Assembly: GCF_011612265.2 (NCBI RefSeq) | Contig: NZ_CP050134.2 | Coordinates: forward strand, 2,542,001 to 2,606,000 | Length of the DNA stretch: 64,000 nucleotides | Direction: 5' to 3' | DNA from: Corynebacterium matruchotii | GTDB lineage: Bacteria; Actinomycetota; Actinomycetes; Mycobacteriales; Mycobacteriaceae | Shown here: piece by piece, positions 1-8,614 of the stretch | Layout of the letters: each line of letters starts with the position of its first letter | Numbering within the stretch: the stretch's first letter is position 1 | The notes under the pieces: model-generated | Databases searched by the model: none | Told to the model about the DNA's origin: nothing | What the model saw: only the letters and a program-made list of their open reading frames with translations | Program-made: the position numbers and the translations under genes

Positions 1-854
1 GCGAAGAGTTCCTTGTCGGAAATCGTCACTTCCCAGCCGCCGGCCTTCACGGTTTCTTGCAGCGAGTTAATGGCCTGCGGATTAGCGAGATTGTCCTGGA
101 AAATGGTTTTGATCTGCTTTTCGGCAATGTATTCGCCCAATTCCTTGATTTCCGCTGGGGAAATTTGGGATTCCGAGGTGACAAAATCTGTAGCGCGAAT
201 CTCTAGCCCGAATTGTTTACCGAAATAGTTAAAGGCATCATGCCCGGTGATGAGGATGCGTTTGTCCTCCGGGATCGCATTGATTTTCTCCCGGACGTAG
301 GCCGCGGTTTCGTCCATGGACTGCTCGTATTTTTTGGCATTTTCCTGGTACTTGTCCTTATTGTCGGGGTCGGTAGCGGCGAGTTTGTCGGTGATGGCCT
401 GCACCACGTATTTCCAGTTTTCGGTGGAATTCCACACGTGCGGGTCATATAGTTTTTCCCCGTTTTCGCCCAAGTCGGGCCAGTCGAGCAGATCTTCCTT
501 GGGGATCGCCTCGGCGACCGCTACCTGCCTGTCACCCTGCGATTTGAGCTGGTCAATCATGTGGGCTTCCATGTGGAGGCCGGACCAGAAAACCAAGTCG
601 GAGCTGGAGATTTTTTCGGTGTCTTGGGTGGTGGGTTGGTAGGTGTGCGGGTCGCCGCCAGGCCCCACCATGACGGTCACGTCTGCGTCGGGGGCAATAT
701 TTTTCACTGTGTCGCCAATGTAACCAGTCGTGGCAAAAACGGTGAGCTTTTTATTCTCCCCTTGCTTATCGACGGCGCAAGCGGTCACAACCGCCACCAG
801 GGAAATCCCCAAAATCACGGCAAAAATGGAGCGCTTATTGATAGTAATGTTCAT
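1..854 (-). CDS. Mn/Zn-type ABC transporter substrate-binding lipoprotein (3' end outside window)
   Basis: The ATG is the complement of 852-854 and the frame stays open to the window edge, giving about 284 residues with the C-terminus missing. The N-terminus (MNITINKRSIFAVILGISLV) is a signal peptide ending in a VTAC lipobox, so the protein should be a lipoprotein on the outer face of the membrane. About 30 residues later comes GPGGDPHTYQPT, the metal-binding His loop of the ZnuA/MntA/TroA cluster 9 family, and DPHVW and ITGHDAF follow further on. The family delivers Mn(II) or Zn(II) to an ABC permease; its partners would lie left of position 1. The family call is firm; which metal is uncertain, although the operator upstream favours Mn or Fe control. 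Confidence 0.88.
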   Translation of the reverse strand, partial: MNITINKRSIFAVILGISLVAVVTACAVDKQGENKKLTVFATTGYIGDTVKNIAPDADVTVMVGPGGDPHTYQPTTQDTEKISSSDLVFWSGLHMEAHMIDQLKSQGDRQVAVAEAIPKEDLLDWPDLGENGEKLYDPHVWNSTENWKYVVQAITDKLAATDPDNKDKYQENAKKYEQSMDETAAYVREKINAIPEDKRILITGHDAFNYFGKQFGLEIRATDFVTSESQISPAEIKELGEYIAEKQIKTIFQDNLANPQAINSLQETVKAGGWEVTISDKELF

Positions 855-900
855 ATCAAATAAGCATACAAATAGGGGTACAAAACGCAAAATCCCAATA

Positions 901-917
901 TAAGGTAGCTTTACCTA
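901..917. promoter_or_regulatory. DtxR/MntR-like operator
   Basis: TAAGGTAGCTTTACCTA is an imperfect palindrome with GGTA/TACC arms. It lies about 47 bp upstream of the metal-binding lipoprotein start and 70 bp upstream of glfT1. It resembles the DtxR/IdeR/MntR box (TWAGGTTAG-CTAACCTWA) but is shorter. Regulation by a metal-dependent repressor is inferred from the match and from the neighbouring metal transporter. Confidence 0.45.
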
Positions 918-984
918 CCGCCCACGGAAAGGTGAAAGCCCCATGAGTCCCAACCTCTATCGCCCGATATGAAACAATAGAACC

Positions 985-1929
985 ATGATTCTTTCCGCCA
1001 CCGATAAAGTCGCCGCTGTTGTTGTCACCCATAACCGGGTAGAACTCTTGAGATCCTCCCTGGAAGTGGTAGCGCAACAAAGCCGACCAGTGCACTGGAT
1101 TATTGTGGTGGACAACGGCGCCGACCCGGCCGTCGAAAAGCTCCTTGCTGAGATCGCCGGCGACCGGGGCATATATCTGCCCAGCAAAACCAACCTTGGT
1201 GGCGCTGGCGGATTCGCATACGGATTCCTGGTTGCGCTCGCACAGGGCGCCGACGCCGTATGGTGCGCCGACGACGACGGCCGGCCCGAAGGCCCCGACG
1301 TGCTCGCCACCCTCCAGGACTGCGCGGTCCGACACAACCTGGCCGAGGTGTCGCCCGTAGTCTGTAACCTCGACAACCCCGACCGCCTTGCGTTCCCACT
1401 CCGCCGGGGGCTGGAATGGCGCCGCCTCCGCAGCGAACTCACCGACCCGCGCGGCACCGAAGTCGGCGACACTGCCAACAACCTGGGCGACGACCTCCTC
1501 CCCGGCATCGCCTCCCTCTTCAACGGGGCCCTCATCTCCACGCGAGCCATGGAGGTTATCGGCATCCCCGACTATCGACTGTTCATTAGGGGTGACGAGG
1601 TGGAATACCACCGACGATTACACCGATCCGGACTTCCCTTCGGCACCTGCCTCACCACTGCCTACCTGCACCCGGACGGGTCCGAAGAATTCCGGCCCAT
1701 CCTCGGCGGGAAAATGCACACCCAATACCCGGAGAATCCCGGAAAACGATTCTTCACCTACCGAAACCGTGGCTACCTCATGAACCAGCCCGGCATGCGC
1801 CGCCTCCTGCCGCAAGAATATGCCCGATTCGGCTGGTTTTTCCTGGTGCAGCAAAAAGACCCCAAAGGTTTCTGGGAATGGCTGAAACTCCACCGGTTAG
1901 GCCGCAAAGAGCGATTCTTCCGGCCATAA
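985..1929 (+). CDS. glfT1: GlfT1-like galactofuranosyltransferase (GT2)
   Basis: A 314-residue GT-A glycosyltransferase. It opens with VAAVVVTHNRVELLRSSL, continues with NLGGAGGFAYGF, and has the acidic CADDDGRP motif (about residues 93-100) that binds Mn and UDP-galactofuranose. Length and motifs match the Rv3782/GlfT1 family, which adds the first galactofuranose residues to the decaprenyl-linked linker of arabinogalactan at the cytoplasmic face. The rest of the arabinogalactan block lies downstream on the same strand, now separated by a repeat array and several genes. No good ribosome-binding site precedes ATG 985, so a leaderless mRNA is possible. The later HPDGSEEF segment and the family context support GlfT1 over a generic rhamnosyltransferase. 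Confidence 0.83.
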   Translation: MILSATDKVAAVVVTHNRVELLRSSLEVVAQQSRPVHWIIVVDNGADPAVEKLLAEIAGDRGIYLPSKTNLGGAGGFAYGFLVALAQGADAVWCADDDGRPEGPDVLATLQDCAVRHNLAEVSPVVCNLDNPDRLAFPLRRGLEWRRLRSELTDPRGTEVGDTANNLGDDLLPGIASLFNGALISTRAMEVIGIPDYRLFIRGDEVEYHRRLHRSGLPFGTCLTTAYLHPDGSEEFRPILGGKMHTQYPENPGKRFFTYRNRGYLMNQPGMRRLLPQEYARFGWFFLVQQKDPKGFWEWLKLHRLGRKERFFRP

Positions 1930-2096
1930 AGGCAAAGGTATAAATGTAAACAGCCTCGAACCCCACACCACAACCCCCGCGCTGTAATGCGCACTGTAAT
2001 GCGCCGACATGGTGCGGGGTTTATGGTTGATGATCTTGATTACGCTGCTGCAGAAACCCAGGACCCAAGGCCCTTGGCTGTAGGTAGCAGGTTAGA

Positions 2097-3390
2097 TAAG
2101 CATGGTTTCTGTCCTGAGGCCAAGTCGGCTCCTGCAGGTTTGAACTGCGACCAGTAGGAAACCATGCTTAGAACAAGTGCTGCTACTTGAGTTACCCACG
2201 AATCCTGGCTGCATAAGTTCTAAGCATGGTCTTTAATTCTGGGGCGTGTTGGCTCTTGGGGGTTTGATGTGGTGATTTTTGAAAACCATGCTTATCTAAT
2301 CTGCTACCCCCAAGATGCCGTATGCAGCACACCTGATAAGCATGGTTTCTGTTCCGATGGTGTATCGGCTGAGGCATTGTCGGTGGGAAACCATGCTTAG
2401 AACATGTCCTAGGGGCTGGTCCGCCATATACTTAGCTGCCGCACATGTTCTAAGCATGGTCTTTGCCTGGCGAGCGTATTGACTCCAGGGGACTTGATGG
2501 GCCAGATCTCAAACACCATGCTTATCAGATATGCTGCTCATGATTATTGGTACTGCCCTAATACTCTCGGCAATATAGCAAGTTAGATAAGCATGGTCTT
2601 TGATTGTGGTTGGATGCTTGTCCAGCAGGTTTGAGCTGGCCTGTTTTAAAGACCATGCTTATCAAGTGTGCAGCCCACAGCCCCTTGGGGGTAGCGGATT
2701 AGATAAGCATGGTTTTGTTCTGATTGGCGTATTGATCCCAGGGGATTGAACTGCCACCGATAGAAGTCCAAGTTTAGAACATGTGCTGGTGATGTCCCAC
2801 CCACCCACTTGGCTGCCGCACATGCTCTAAGCATGGTTTCCACTCTAGGGGTATGTTGGCCCTTGGGGGTTTAGGGTGGCAGATTTTGAAAACCATGCTT
2901 ATCAGACATGAAGCCCCAGTCATTCCGTCTGGTAGCACAAGCCCTGAGCTTGACTTCACACTCCCTCCCGCCTAACTCCCAGTAGGTAAGATCTTTGCTA
3001 CCCCAAACCCCAGCTCAACATCAGCACAGCACAACCCCTAAACCACAAAACCCCCTCCAGGTGCCCTGGAAGTTCACCCTTTTGAACGAAACCAAGCTTA
3101 GAGGAAATGCTACAGCAACCCAGAGCAGCGCTGCACATGCTCTAAGCATGGTTTCCATTCCGGGGGCGTACTGACTCCTGGAAGTTGAACTGTCATCAAT
3201 AGAAGTCCAAGCTTAGAACATATGCGGCAATCAGGTGTCTCGGCGACCAGCCCCTAGCACATGTTCTAAGCATGGTCTTTCCCTAGTAAGCACATTGGCT
3301 CCAGGGGATTCAGGCCGGCAGCCCTCAAACACCATGCTTATCAAGTGTGCTACGCGCGGGTGCAGCAGGAGCACGGTCGCTAAGCTTGAG
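2097..3390. repeat. Array 1 of alternating inverted repeats (TAAGCATGG / CCATGCTTA)
   Basis: No gene is supported between 1930 and 3410. The stretch holds about ten pairs of a 9-mer alternating between the two orientations. TAAGCATGG occurs at 2097, 2221, 2337, 2451, 2588, 2704, 2828, 3143 and 3267. CCATGCTTA occurs at 2162, 2286, 2391, 2516, 2653, 2893 and 3332, with variants at 2768, 3092 and 3207. Arms extend variably (TAAGCATGGTTTC with GAAACCATGCTTA; TTAGAACATGTGC with GCACATGTTCTAA), so each arm can pair with either neighbour. Segments within loops recur too, for example CCAGGGGA. A 42-bp stretch at 2703-2744 is identical, in reverse complement, to 16393-16434 in array 2. A unique spacer at about 2905-3090 also has an inverted counterpart in array 2. 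Confidence 0.9.
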
Positions 3391-3410
3391 GTCCACCCGA
3401 CATTCGGCCC

Positions 3411-4673
3411 TCAATCAATGCTGATGGCGCGCACACGCCGGTTCGTCAGGGCGCATACCACCATGGCGGCGTGCACTGCGACAATGATGAGCAGGATGGT
3501 TCGATATGGATCGATCCCTGTTGTGGGCTGGTGCCGAGCAAGCGTGTCGGCAACCACACCCCAGAGGGGAACGGCCAAGGCGCCCACCGCACCGACAACA
3601 CTGATGAACACCGACATTGCCTGGCCGACCTTTTCGGATGGAACAGCCTGGACGAAGATTGTTTGGAATGGTGGGTTGAGCACCCCTTGGCTCGTCGCAA
3701 AGCTAAAACCGACAACCACGGCAACCAGGGCGGAATCCGTCACCGAAATGATGGCTAGGAGGAGACTGACCGCAAGATTACTGAGCGCCAGGAGCTTGAA
3801 GAACCTCATGCGCTCCGACAACCACGGGGCGGCGAGGTAGCCTATCGCATAACCAGCGGCAACCAGGGCATTCCACACCCCATACCAGGTGGCCGAAACA
3901 TGCAGCGTGGCGGTGAAAAAATAAATGGCCACCATGCTCAACGCCGACGAACTGACAGCCTCCAGGATCGCAAAGGGCAGCATCACCCGGTAGCTTTCCG
4001 AACCGACCATGGCGCGGAGCCCGGCTTTCCACGCGAGCCAAAACCCCTCAGCGAGCCCGGCGGTTTGTCGGCTCATACTGTGGCGAATGGGCGCGAGAAT
4101 CAGCGCCGCCACGAGCAATGCCACGGTTTCCAGCGCCATGGTGCCGGCAAACCAACCCCGATCAGCACCAATACCAGCCAAAATTGGCCCCGCCATGGAC
4201 CCCAGCAAGGCGAAAAACCGCAACCAGCCGAGCAGCCGCACAAGCTCCTGGCCGTCCGCCAATCGGTGGGAAACCGACGCGGCGGCCGGCAAATAGGCTG
4301 TGTCACACATGGCCTCGATGACGGCAAGGGCAATGACCGCTAGAACGGCCGCCAAACCCCCGGTCGGGCAGAAGACCAGGATCGCAATAATCCCGGCGCT
4401 CGCAACCGCCCGCACCAGGCATGCCATGGTCATAGTGGCTATCGGGTCGTGGCGGTCCGACACCGCGCCCGTGAACAGCCCGGCGAGCAGCTGGGCAACC
4501 GCGATGACGGTCAGGAACCCGCTCACCCACGGCACGGAACGTTCCTCGCCAAACACCGCAAGAACGAACCACAGGCTAATGATCTTCGCCGCCAGCGATG
4601 TGGCCAGGTTAGACAGGAAGTCGCTGCAGAGGAGTCGCCACACCAGATGCTTTTTACCGCCAATTATGGTCAT
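3411..4673 (-). CDS. MFS transporter, probable drug or metabolite exporter
   Basis: A 420-residue protein that is almost entirely hydrophobic, with about 12 membrane segments. The loop GAVSDRHDP between TM2 and TM3 matches the MFS signature GxxxDRxxR. It belongs to the MFS_3-like group of 12-TM exporters. It starts at ATG 4673 (MTIIGGKKHLVW). The 3' end lies about 20 bp from repeat array 1, and it sits inside the block bracketed by the inverted arrays. The substrate cannot be told from sequence. A tiny + strand transcription unit lies just upstream, at 4781-4865. Confidence 0.8.
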   Translation of the reverse strand: MTIIGGKKHLVWRLLCSDFLSNLATSLAAKIISLWFVLAVFGEERSVPWVSGFLTVIAVAQLLAGLFTGAVSDRHDPIATMTMACLVRAVASAGIIAILVFCPTGGLAAVLAVIALAVIEAMCDTAYLPAAASVSHRLADGQELVRLLGWLRFFALLGSMAGPILAGIGADRGWFAGTMALETVALLVAALILAPIRHSMSRQTAGLAEGFWLAWKAGLRAMVGSESYRVMLPFAILEAVSSSALSMVAIYFFTATLHVSATWYGVWNALVAAGYAIGYLAAPWLSERMRFFKLLALSNLAVSLLLAIISVTDSALVAVVVGFSFATSQGVLNPPFQTIFVQAVPSEKVGQAMSVFISVVGAVGALAVPLWGVVADTLARHQPTTGIDPYRTILLIIVAVHAAMVVCALTNRRVRAISID

Positions 4674-4780
4674 TGCCGTCCTTCATGCTGAGTTTTTCGA
4701 CGCCAACCCGGCTCCCCTCCCACCCTATTGCACACAATGCGACTCGTACAAAAAACCATTCCATAAATGGAGTACTCGAC

Positions 4781-4819
4781 ATGACGAAAGGAGGTGGTCT
4801 ATACGACATCATGACCTAG
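4781..4819 (+). CDS. possible 12-residue leader-like peptide or small-RNA unit
   Basis: ATG 4781 opens a 12-codon frame (MTKGGGLYDIMT, stop TAG 4817-4819). A GGAG at 4769-4772 lies 8 nt upstream, and a perfect intrinsic terminator follows 15 nt after the stop. A second strong Shine-Dalgarno-like AAAGGAGGTGG lies inside the frame. The unit is divergent from the MFS gene. It could encode a peptide or simply be a small RNA; I do not recognise it, and coding is unproven. Confidence 0.3.
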   Translation: MTKGGGLYDIMT

Positions 4820-4834
4820 AACATTGATACCTTG

Positions 4835-4865
4835 CCTAAACAGCCAAAACGGCTGTTTAGGTTTT
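4835..4865 (+). terminator. intrinsic terminator
   Basis: Perfect 11-bp stem CCTAAACAGCC / GGCTGTTTAGG with loop AAAAC, followed by TTTT on the + strand. No T-run follows on the minus strand, so it should end a + transcript, the only candidate being the small unit at 4781. Confidence 0.88.
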
Positions 4866-4913
4866 CTCCGGCAACAGGGCATGATCCGACCGCGGGAAGC
4901 GTCGATAAGCGGG

Positions 4914-5435
4914 CTAGCGTTGTTTAAAAATAAATGCCCGCTGCATGACAAAGTTCGTCACGGTAGCCACGCCTTGGGCGATGACGAAGGAAATCGTGTC
5001 CACGACGAACTTGGGCAGCTCGAAGGAGTGCAGCGGCATCGGCACCACCTTGTACAGAATGTTTTGAACGGCAAACGTGGACAGGTACAGGATGGCCACG
5101 GCCACGGTTGCCTTCGCAGAAGTTTTCGAATTGAACGTCCATTTTGCATTCATAAAATAGGCCGATGTGGTGCCAGCAACCCACCCCACGGCTTTAGCCC
5201 ACCCCCGGGGCACCCCCAACACATAGTCCAGTAGCAAGGTTGTGCCGTAGTCGATAACGGCGCACACCACGCCCACCGCAATGAACCGGACAAGCTGGGT
5301 GCGCAGCGAACCATCGGACTGGGACTGCTGTGCCGGCTGCGGCGATGCCGACGATGCTGGTTGCGTAGGCTGTTCGGGCGATTCGGAAGGCATGGATGCT
5401 GAAGTGGTAGGAGTGCCTGGTGGGGTTGCTGTCAT
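4914..5435 (-). CDS. GtrA-family membrane protein (Rv3789-like)
   Basis: A 173-residue protein with an N-terminal Pro/Ser/Gln-rich tail of about 45 residues, then four membrane helices typical of GtrA (LVRFIAVGVVCAVIDYGTT, then AKAVGWVAGTTSAYFMNAKW, where the N-x-x-W-T-F element is the family signature). In mycobacteria the GtrA protein Rv3789 lies beside dprE1 and has been linked to arabinan synthesis, either in decaprenyl-phosphate-arabinose handling or as an anchor for AftA. The position here, near dprE1-dprE2-aftA, supports that role. Unlike in M. tuberculosis it is transcribed away from dprE1, with another gene between. Confidence 0.85.
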   Translation of the reverse strand: MTATPPGTPTTSASMPSESPEQPTQPASSASPQPAQQSQSDGSLRTQLVRFIAVGVVCAVIDYGTTLLLDYVLGVPRGWAKAVGWVAGTTSAYFMNAKWTFNSKTSAKATVAVAILYLSTFAVQNILYKVVPMPLHSFELPKFVVDTISFVIAQGVATVTNFVMQRAFIFKQR

Positions 5436-5446
5436 AAGCCACCAGG

Positions 5447-6538
5447 TTACAGGCGGAGCAGTTCCCGGTAAATCTCAATGCGCTCCACTGGGGACGATAA
5501 CCCCCCAATATCCCGCAAATGTTTCAGCGAGTTTGGGCACAGCGCACGCACCTCGTTCGCTGTTTTGTTCCAACCGAGGGCCTGCACAATGCTTTCAATA
5601 ATCGCATCGGTCACTTCCTCATCGCTCATGCAGCTGAGCCCCAGGACCACCGCCCAAAACGCATCCTGCTGCACCGGGTCTTCCTCCACCGGCAGCACCG
5701 CACACATCATGGCAACCTCCGGGTCGATGTCGGGGGTGCGGGAAAAATCAATGGCCTGCAGCAGCGGCACAAAGTCCAAAATGCCGGAGCGCCGAATCAG
5801 GTTAGCGGGCTCGGGTCGGGTGCGTCCCAGCACGGTTTCGATGGTTTCGGCGCCGGTGAGCCGGGTGTTGATCCTTGTGAGGTCGAAGCTGTCCTGGCAG
5901 GTGGCACATAACCGCATGCGATCTATGGCGCCGGAATTGCCGGCGGGGGCAGCGCTCGGGTTGCCGTGGGCGTCAACGGCGCCCACAAACCCAGAAGCAA
6001 CCGACGCGCCGGGGCCGCCGGGGGTGCCGGGGCCGCCAGGGGGACCGGAACCACCCGGACCACCAGGACTACCGCCCGGCCCGCCGGCGTCACCATCGTA
6101 GAAATCGTCGAAATCGTCGTGGTCATCGAAGTCGTCAAACAGGAGATCCGCCATGGACCCAAAACCGCCTACACATAATGCGGTGGGGGTACCATTATCA
6201 CGGGCGATAATTTCAATAAGTTGAATACGGATTTGCCATAAACCCACCACACAATGAAATTCATCACCATCGGCTTGTAAATGCTCCCATAATAAACTGT
6301 CGGGATCTAAGGTAGTACCCCCGAAGTTGCAACAATAACGGTCGAATTCTGGGTTATCGAGGTCGAAGCAAATCGTAATGATGTTATAGAATTCCGCCAC
6401 CGTTACGGCGCTATCAACACCGATATGGCGGATAATCTCGTGGTCGGTGGATACAACCTGAGCTTGGATTATCAGCGTTGACTGCGCATAGGTAGCTGCC
6501 GCAGTGCCGCTACGGCTACTACTTACTGGGGTGGACAT
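5447..6538 (-). CDS. pRiA4b ORF-3-like domain protein with collagen-like Gly-Pro linker
   Basis: Start chosen at ATG 6538 (MSTPVSSSRSGTAAATY), because the longer frame begins with 93 residues of implausible composition; this gives 363 residues. Residues about 20-135 read like the plasmid pRiA4b ORF-3 fold (AEFYNIITICFDLDNPEF, then a long loop, then LWQIRIQLIEI). An acidic stretch (DDFDDHDDFDDFYDGD) leads into a run of about 30 residues of GGPGGSPGG-type collagen-like triplets. A C-terminal helical domain of about 140 residues opens with a CATC pair that could bind metal. The last part resembles the helical tail sometimes fused to pRiA4b domains. Function unknown. It is separated by only 11 bp from the GtrA gene on the same strand and is probably co-transcribed with it. 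Confidence 0.65.
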   Translation of the reverse strand: MSTPVSSSRSGTAAATYAQSTLIIQAQVVSTDHEIIRHIGVDSAVTVAEFYNIITICFDLDNPEFDRYCCNFGGTTLDPDSLLWEHLQADGDEFHCVVGLWQIRIQLIEIIARDNGTPTALCVGGFGSMADLLFDDFDDHDDFDDFYDGDAGGPGGSPGGPGGSGPPGGPGTPGGPGASVASGFVGAVDAHGNPSAAPAGNSGAIDRMRLCATCQDSFDLTRINTRLTGAETIETVLGRTRPEPANLIRRSGILDFVPLLQAIDFSRTPDIDPEVAMMCAVLPVEEDPVQQDAFWAVVLGLSCMSDEEVTDAIIESIVQALGWNKTANEVRALCPNSLKHLRDIGGLSSPVERIEIYRELLRL

Positions 6539-6718
6539 GGTACCCACAGTAGTGGCGAAAAATGAAAATTGCCGAAACAGTCTGAGAATTACACAAAAGA
6601 AACATGTGTTATCACTCTTGCTTACGGGGTTAAATGGGGGCAATTTTATGGCGGCTTTCCGCCGAGCTTTTCGACGCTTTTTGCCCATGGTTTCCCACCA
6701 CCAGATAGCATATACATC

Positions 6719-6943
6719 ATGTTTGGCCTGTTTAAGAAGAATATTTCCCCTGACCATGCCGCCGCGGATCACACAAATCTGCCGCTCGACAATTTTATGA
6801 CAACCCTTATGGCACAAGAGCTACCATTCTTGGATTCCGCATCACGTATTCGGGTGTATGAGATTCTCAACACTTATGATGGACCAACCATCACTAGCCA
6901 GGAAGAATTACCCACAGAGATCCGTGAACTCATGGACCTATAG
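6719..6943 (+). CDS. small hypothetical protein
   Basis: Starting at ATG 6719 (MFGLFKKNISPDHAAADH) the frame gives 74 residues with a natural, non-repetitive composition and a charged C-terminus (PTEIRELMDL). AT-rich sequence TATACAT lies immediately upstream, so a leaderless transcript is possible. It is divergent from the pRiA4b-like gene and 220 bp upstream of dprE1. No family recognised. Confidence 0.5.
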   Translation: MFGLFKKNISPDHAAADHTNLPLDNFMTTLMAQELPFLDSASRIRVYEILNTYDGPTITSQEELPTEIRELMDL

Positions 6944-7163
6944 TCCCACTCATCCGCCCATTTATGAGTGATACGTCACGTTCTGCTGTGTGCTACCCCT
7001 CGAAACGGGGAGGAAATCCGAAATCAGACAGCAGGCGAGCTGAGGTGATCTCGCTTTCATGCTCCCGCTTACCCAGTAGTCAAACCCAAAAAATAGGTAG
7101 GGTTGAGCGTGAGAAAAATTTGAACTTAACCCAAGAAGCATAGAGAAGGTGGGCCAGACCCGA

Positions 7164-8591
7164 ATGACGCAACGTCCAAACCTTTCCACAACCACACAGA
7201 AACTCACCGGTTGGGGCCGGACCGCCCCCACCACCGCCCAGGTGCTTGCCACCCCGGACGTGGAAGAGATTGCTCGTGCGGTTGCCCTGGTGGCAGAATC
7301 CAACGCCGATAAACCCGACTACCTCAAGCGGGGTGTGATCGCCCGGGGCATGGGCCGCTCCTATGGCGACCCGACCCAAAACGCTGGCGGCCTGGTCATT
7401 GACATGCAGCCGGTGAATCACATTCACTCCATCGACCCGGAGACCGCCATTGTCGACGTGGATGGTGGTGTCACTCTCGACCAATTAATGAAGGCCGCCC
7501 TGCCGTATGGCCTGTGGGTTCCGGTGCTGCCGGGCACCCGCCAGGTCACCATTGGTGGCGCCATTGGTCCTGACATTCACGGTAAGAACCACCACTCTGC
7601 CGGCTCCTTCGGTGACCATGTGGTGTCGATGGAATTATTGGTTGCCGACGGTCGGATCCTGCATCTTGAGCCGGAAGGCACCCCCGATGATCCTAAGGGT
7701 GACCTGTTCTGGGCCACCGTTGGTGGCATGGGGTTGACCGGCATCATTCTGCGGGCCCGCATCAAGATGACCAAGACCGAGACCGCCTACTTCATTGCCG
7801 ACGGCGACCTCACCGCCAACCTGGATGAAACCGTGGCCTTCCACTCGGATGGTTCCGAGCATAACTACACCTATTCGTCTGCCTGGTTCGATGCGATTTC
7901 CCCGGAGCCGAAGCTGGGCCGGGCCGCTATTTCCCGTGGTTCGCTCGCCACCTTGGCCCAGTTGGAGGAGTTGGCACCGAAGCTGGCCAAGGAACCCCTG
8001 AAGTTCAATGCTCCCCAATTGGTGACGGTGCCGGATATTTTCCCCTCCTTCACCATGAATAAGCTCAGCATGATTGCCATTGGGGAATTGTGGTGGCTCA
8101 AGTCGGGCACCTATAAGAACAAGGTGCAAAACCTCACCCAGTTCTACCAGCCACTCGACCTCATTGGGGAGTGGAACCGTGGCTATGGCTCCAAGGGATT
8201 CTTGCAGTACCAGTTCGTGGTGCCCACCGATGCGGTGGAGCCGTTCAAGGAGATTGTGCGCGATATTCAGCGTTCCGGCCACTATTCGGCCCTGAACGTG
8301 TTCAAGCTGTTTGGTCCGGGTAACCGTGCCCCCTTGTCGTACCCGATGCCGGGCTGGAATGTGTGCGTGGACTTCCCGATCAAGAAGGGCCTGGGCGCAT
8401 TCTTGGATGATCTGGACCGTCGGGTCATGGAGTTTGGTGGCCGACTGTATTTGGCTAAGGAGTCCCGTACCTCCGCCGAGAACTTCCATAAGATGTATCC
8501 AGGTTTGAAGGATTGGTTGAAGTTGCGGCACGAGATCGACCCCACCGGGGTGTTCGCCTCCGATATGTCCCGTCGACTGGAACTGAACTAA
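7164..8591 (+). CDS. dprE1: decaprenylphosphoryl-beta-D-ribose 2'-oxidase DprE1
   Basis: A 475-residue FAD-dependent oxidoreductase of the VAO/PCMH fold that, with DprE2, epimerises decaprenylphosphoryl-ribose to decaprenylphosphoryl-arabinose, the only arabinose donor for arabinogalactan. The FAD-binding half has [16 protein letters not shown] and [19 protein letters not shown]. The C-terminal half holds the [11 protein letters not shown] segment, whose cysteine (residue 401 here) corresponds to the Cys attacked by benzothiazinones in mycobacteria. I chose ATG 7164 because GAGAAGG precedes it at a usable distance; a GTG at 7149 in the same frame is the alternative. It is followed after 23 bp by dprE2. 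Length agrees with the family (about 460). Confidence 0.96.
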   Translation: MTQRPNLSTTTQKLTGWGRTAPTTAQVLATPDVEEIARAVALVAESNADKPDYLKRGVIARGMGRSYGDPTQNAGGLVIDMQPVNHIHSIDPETAIVDVDGGVTLDQLMKAALPYGLWVPVLPGTRQVTIGGAIGPDIHGKNHHSAGSFGDHVVSMELLVADGRILHLEPEGTPDDPKGDLFWATVGGMGLTGIILRARIKMTKTETAYFIADGDLTANLDETVAFHSDGSEHNYTYSSAWFDAISPEPKLGRAAISRGSLATLAQLEELAPKLAKEPLKFNAPQLVTVPDIFPSFTMNKLSMIAIGELWWLKSGTYKNKVQNLTQFYQPLDLIGEWNRGYGSKGFLQYQFVVPTDAVEPFKEIVRDIQRSGHYSALNVFKLFGPGNRAPLSYPMPGWNVCVDFPIKKGLGAFLDDLDRRVMEFGGRLYLAKESRTSAENFHKMYPGLKDWLKLRHEIDPTGVFASDMSRRLELN

Positions 8592-8614
8592 CAAGAAAGG
8601 CATGTGAAGTAAAA

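Noticed and set aside
1957-2023. Terminator after glfT1
   Set aside because: AACCCCACACC / GGTGCGGGGTT arms are far apart with a mismatch and no T-run.
2097-3390. CRISPR array
   Set aside because: The repeats alternate orientation, are 9-13 bp and diverged, and lie in no regular direct spacing; no cas gene is near.
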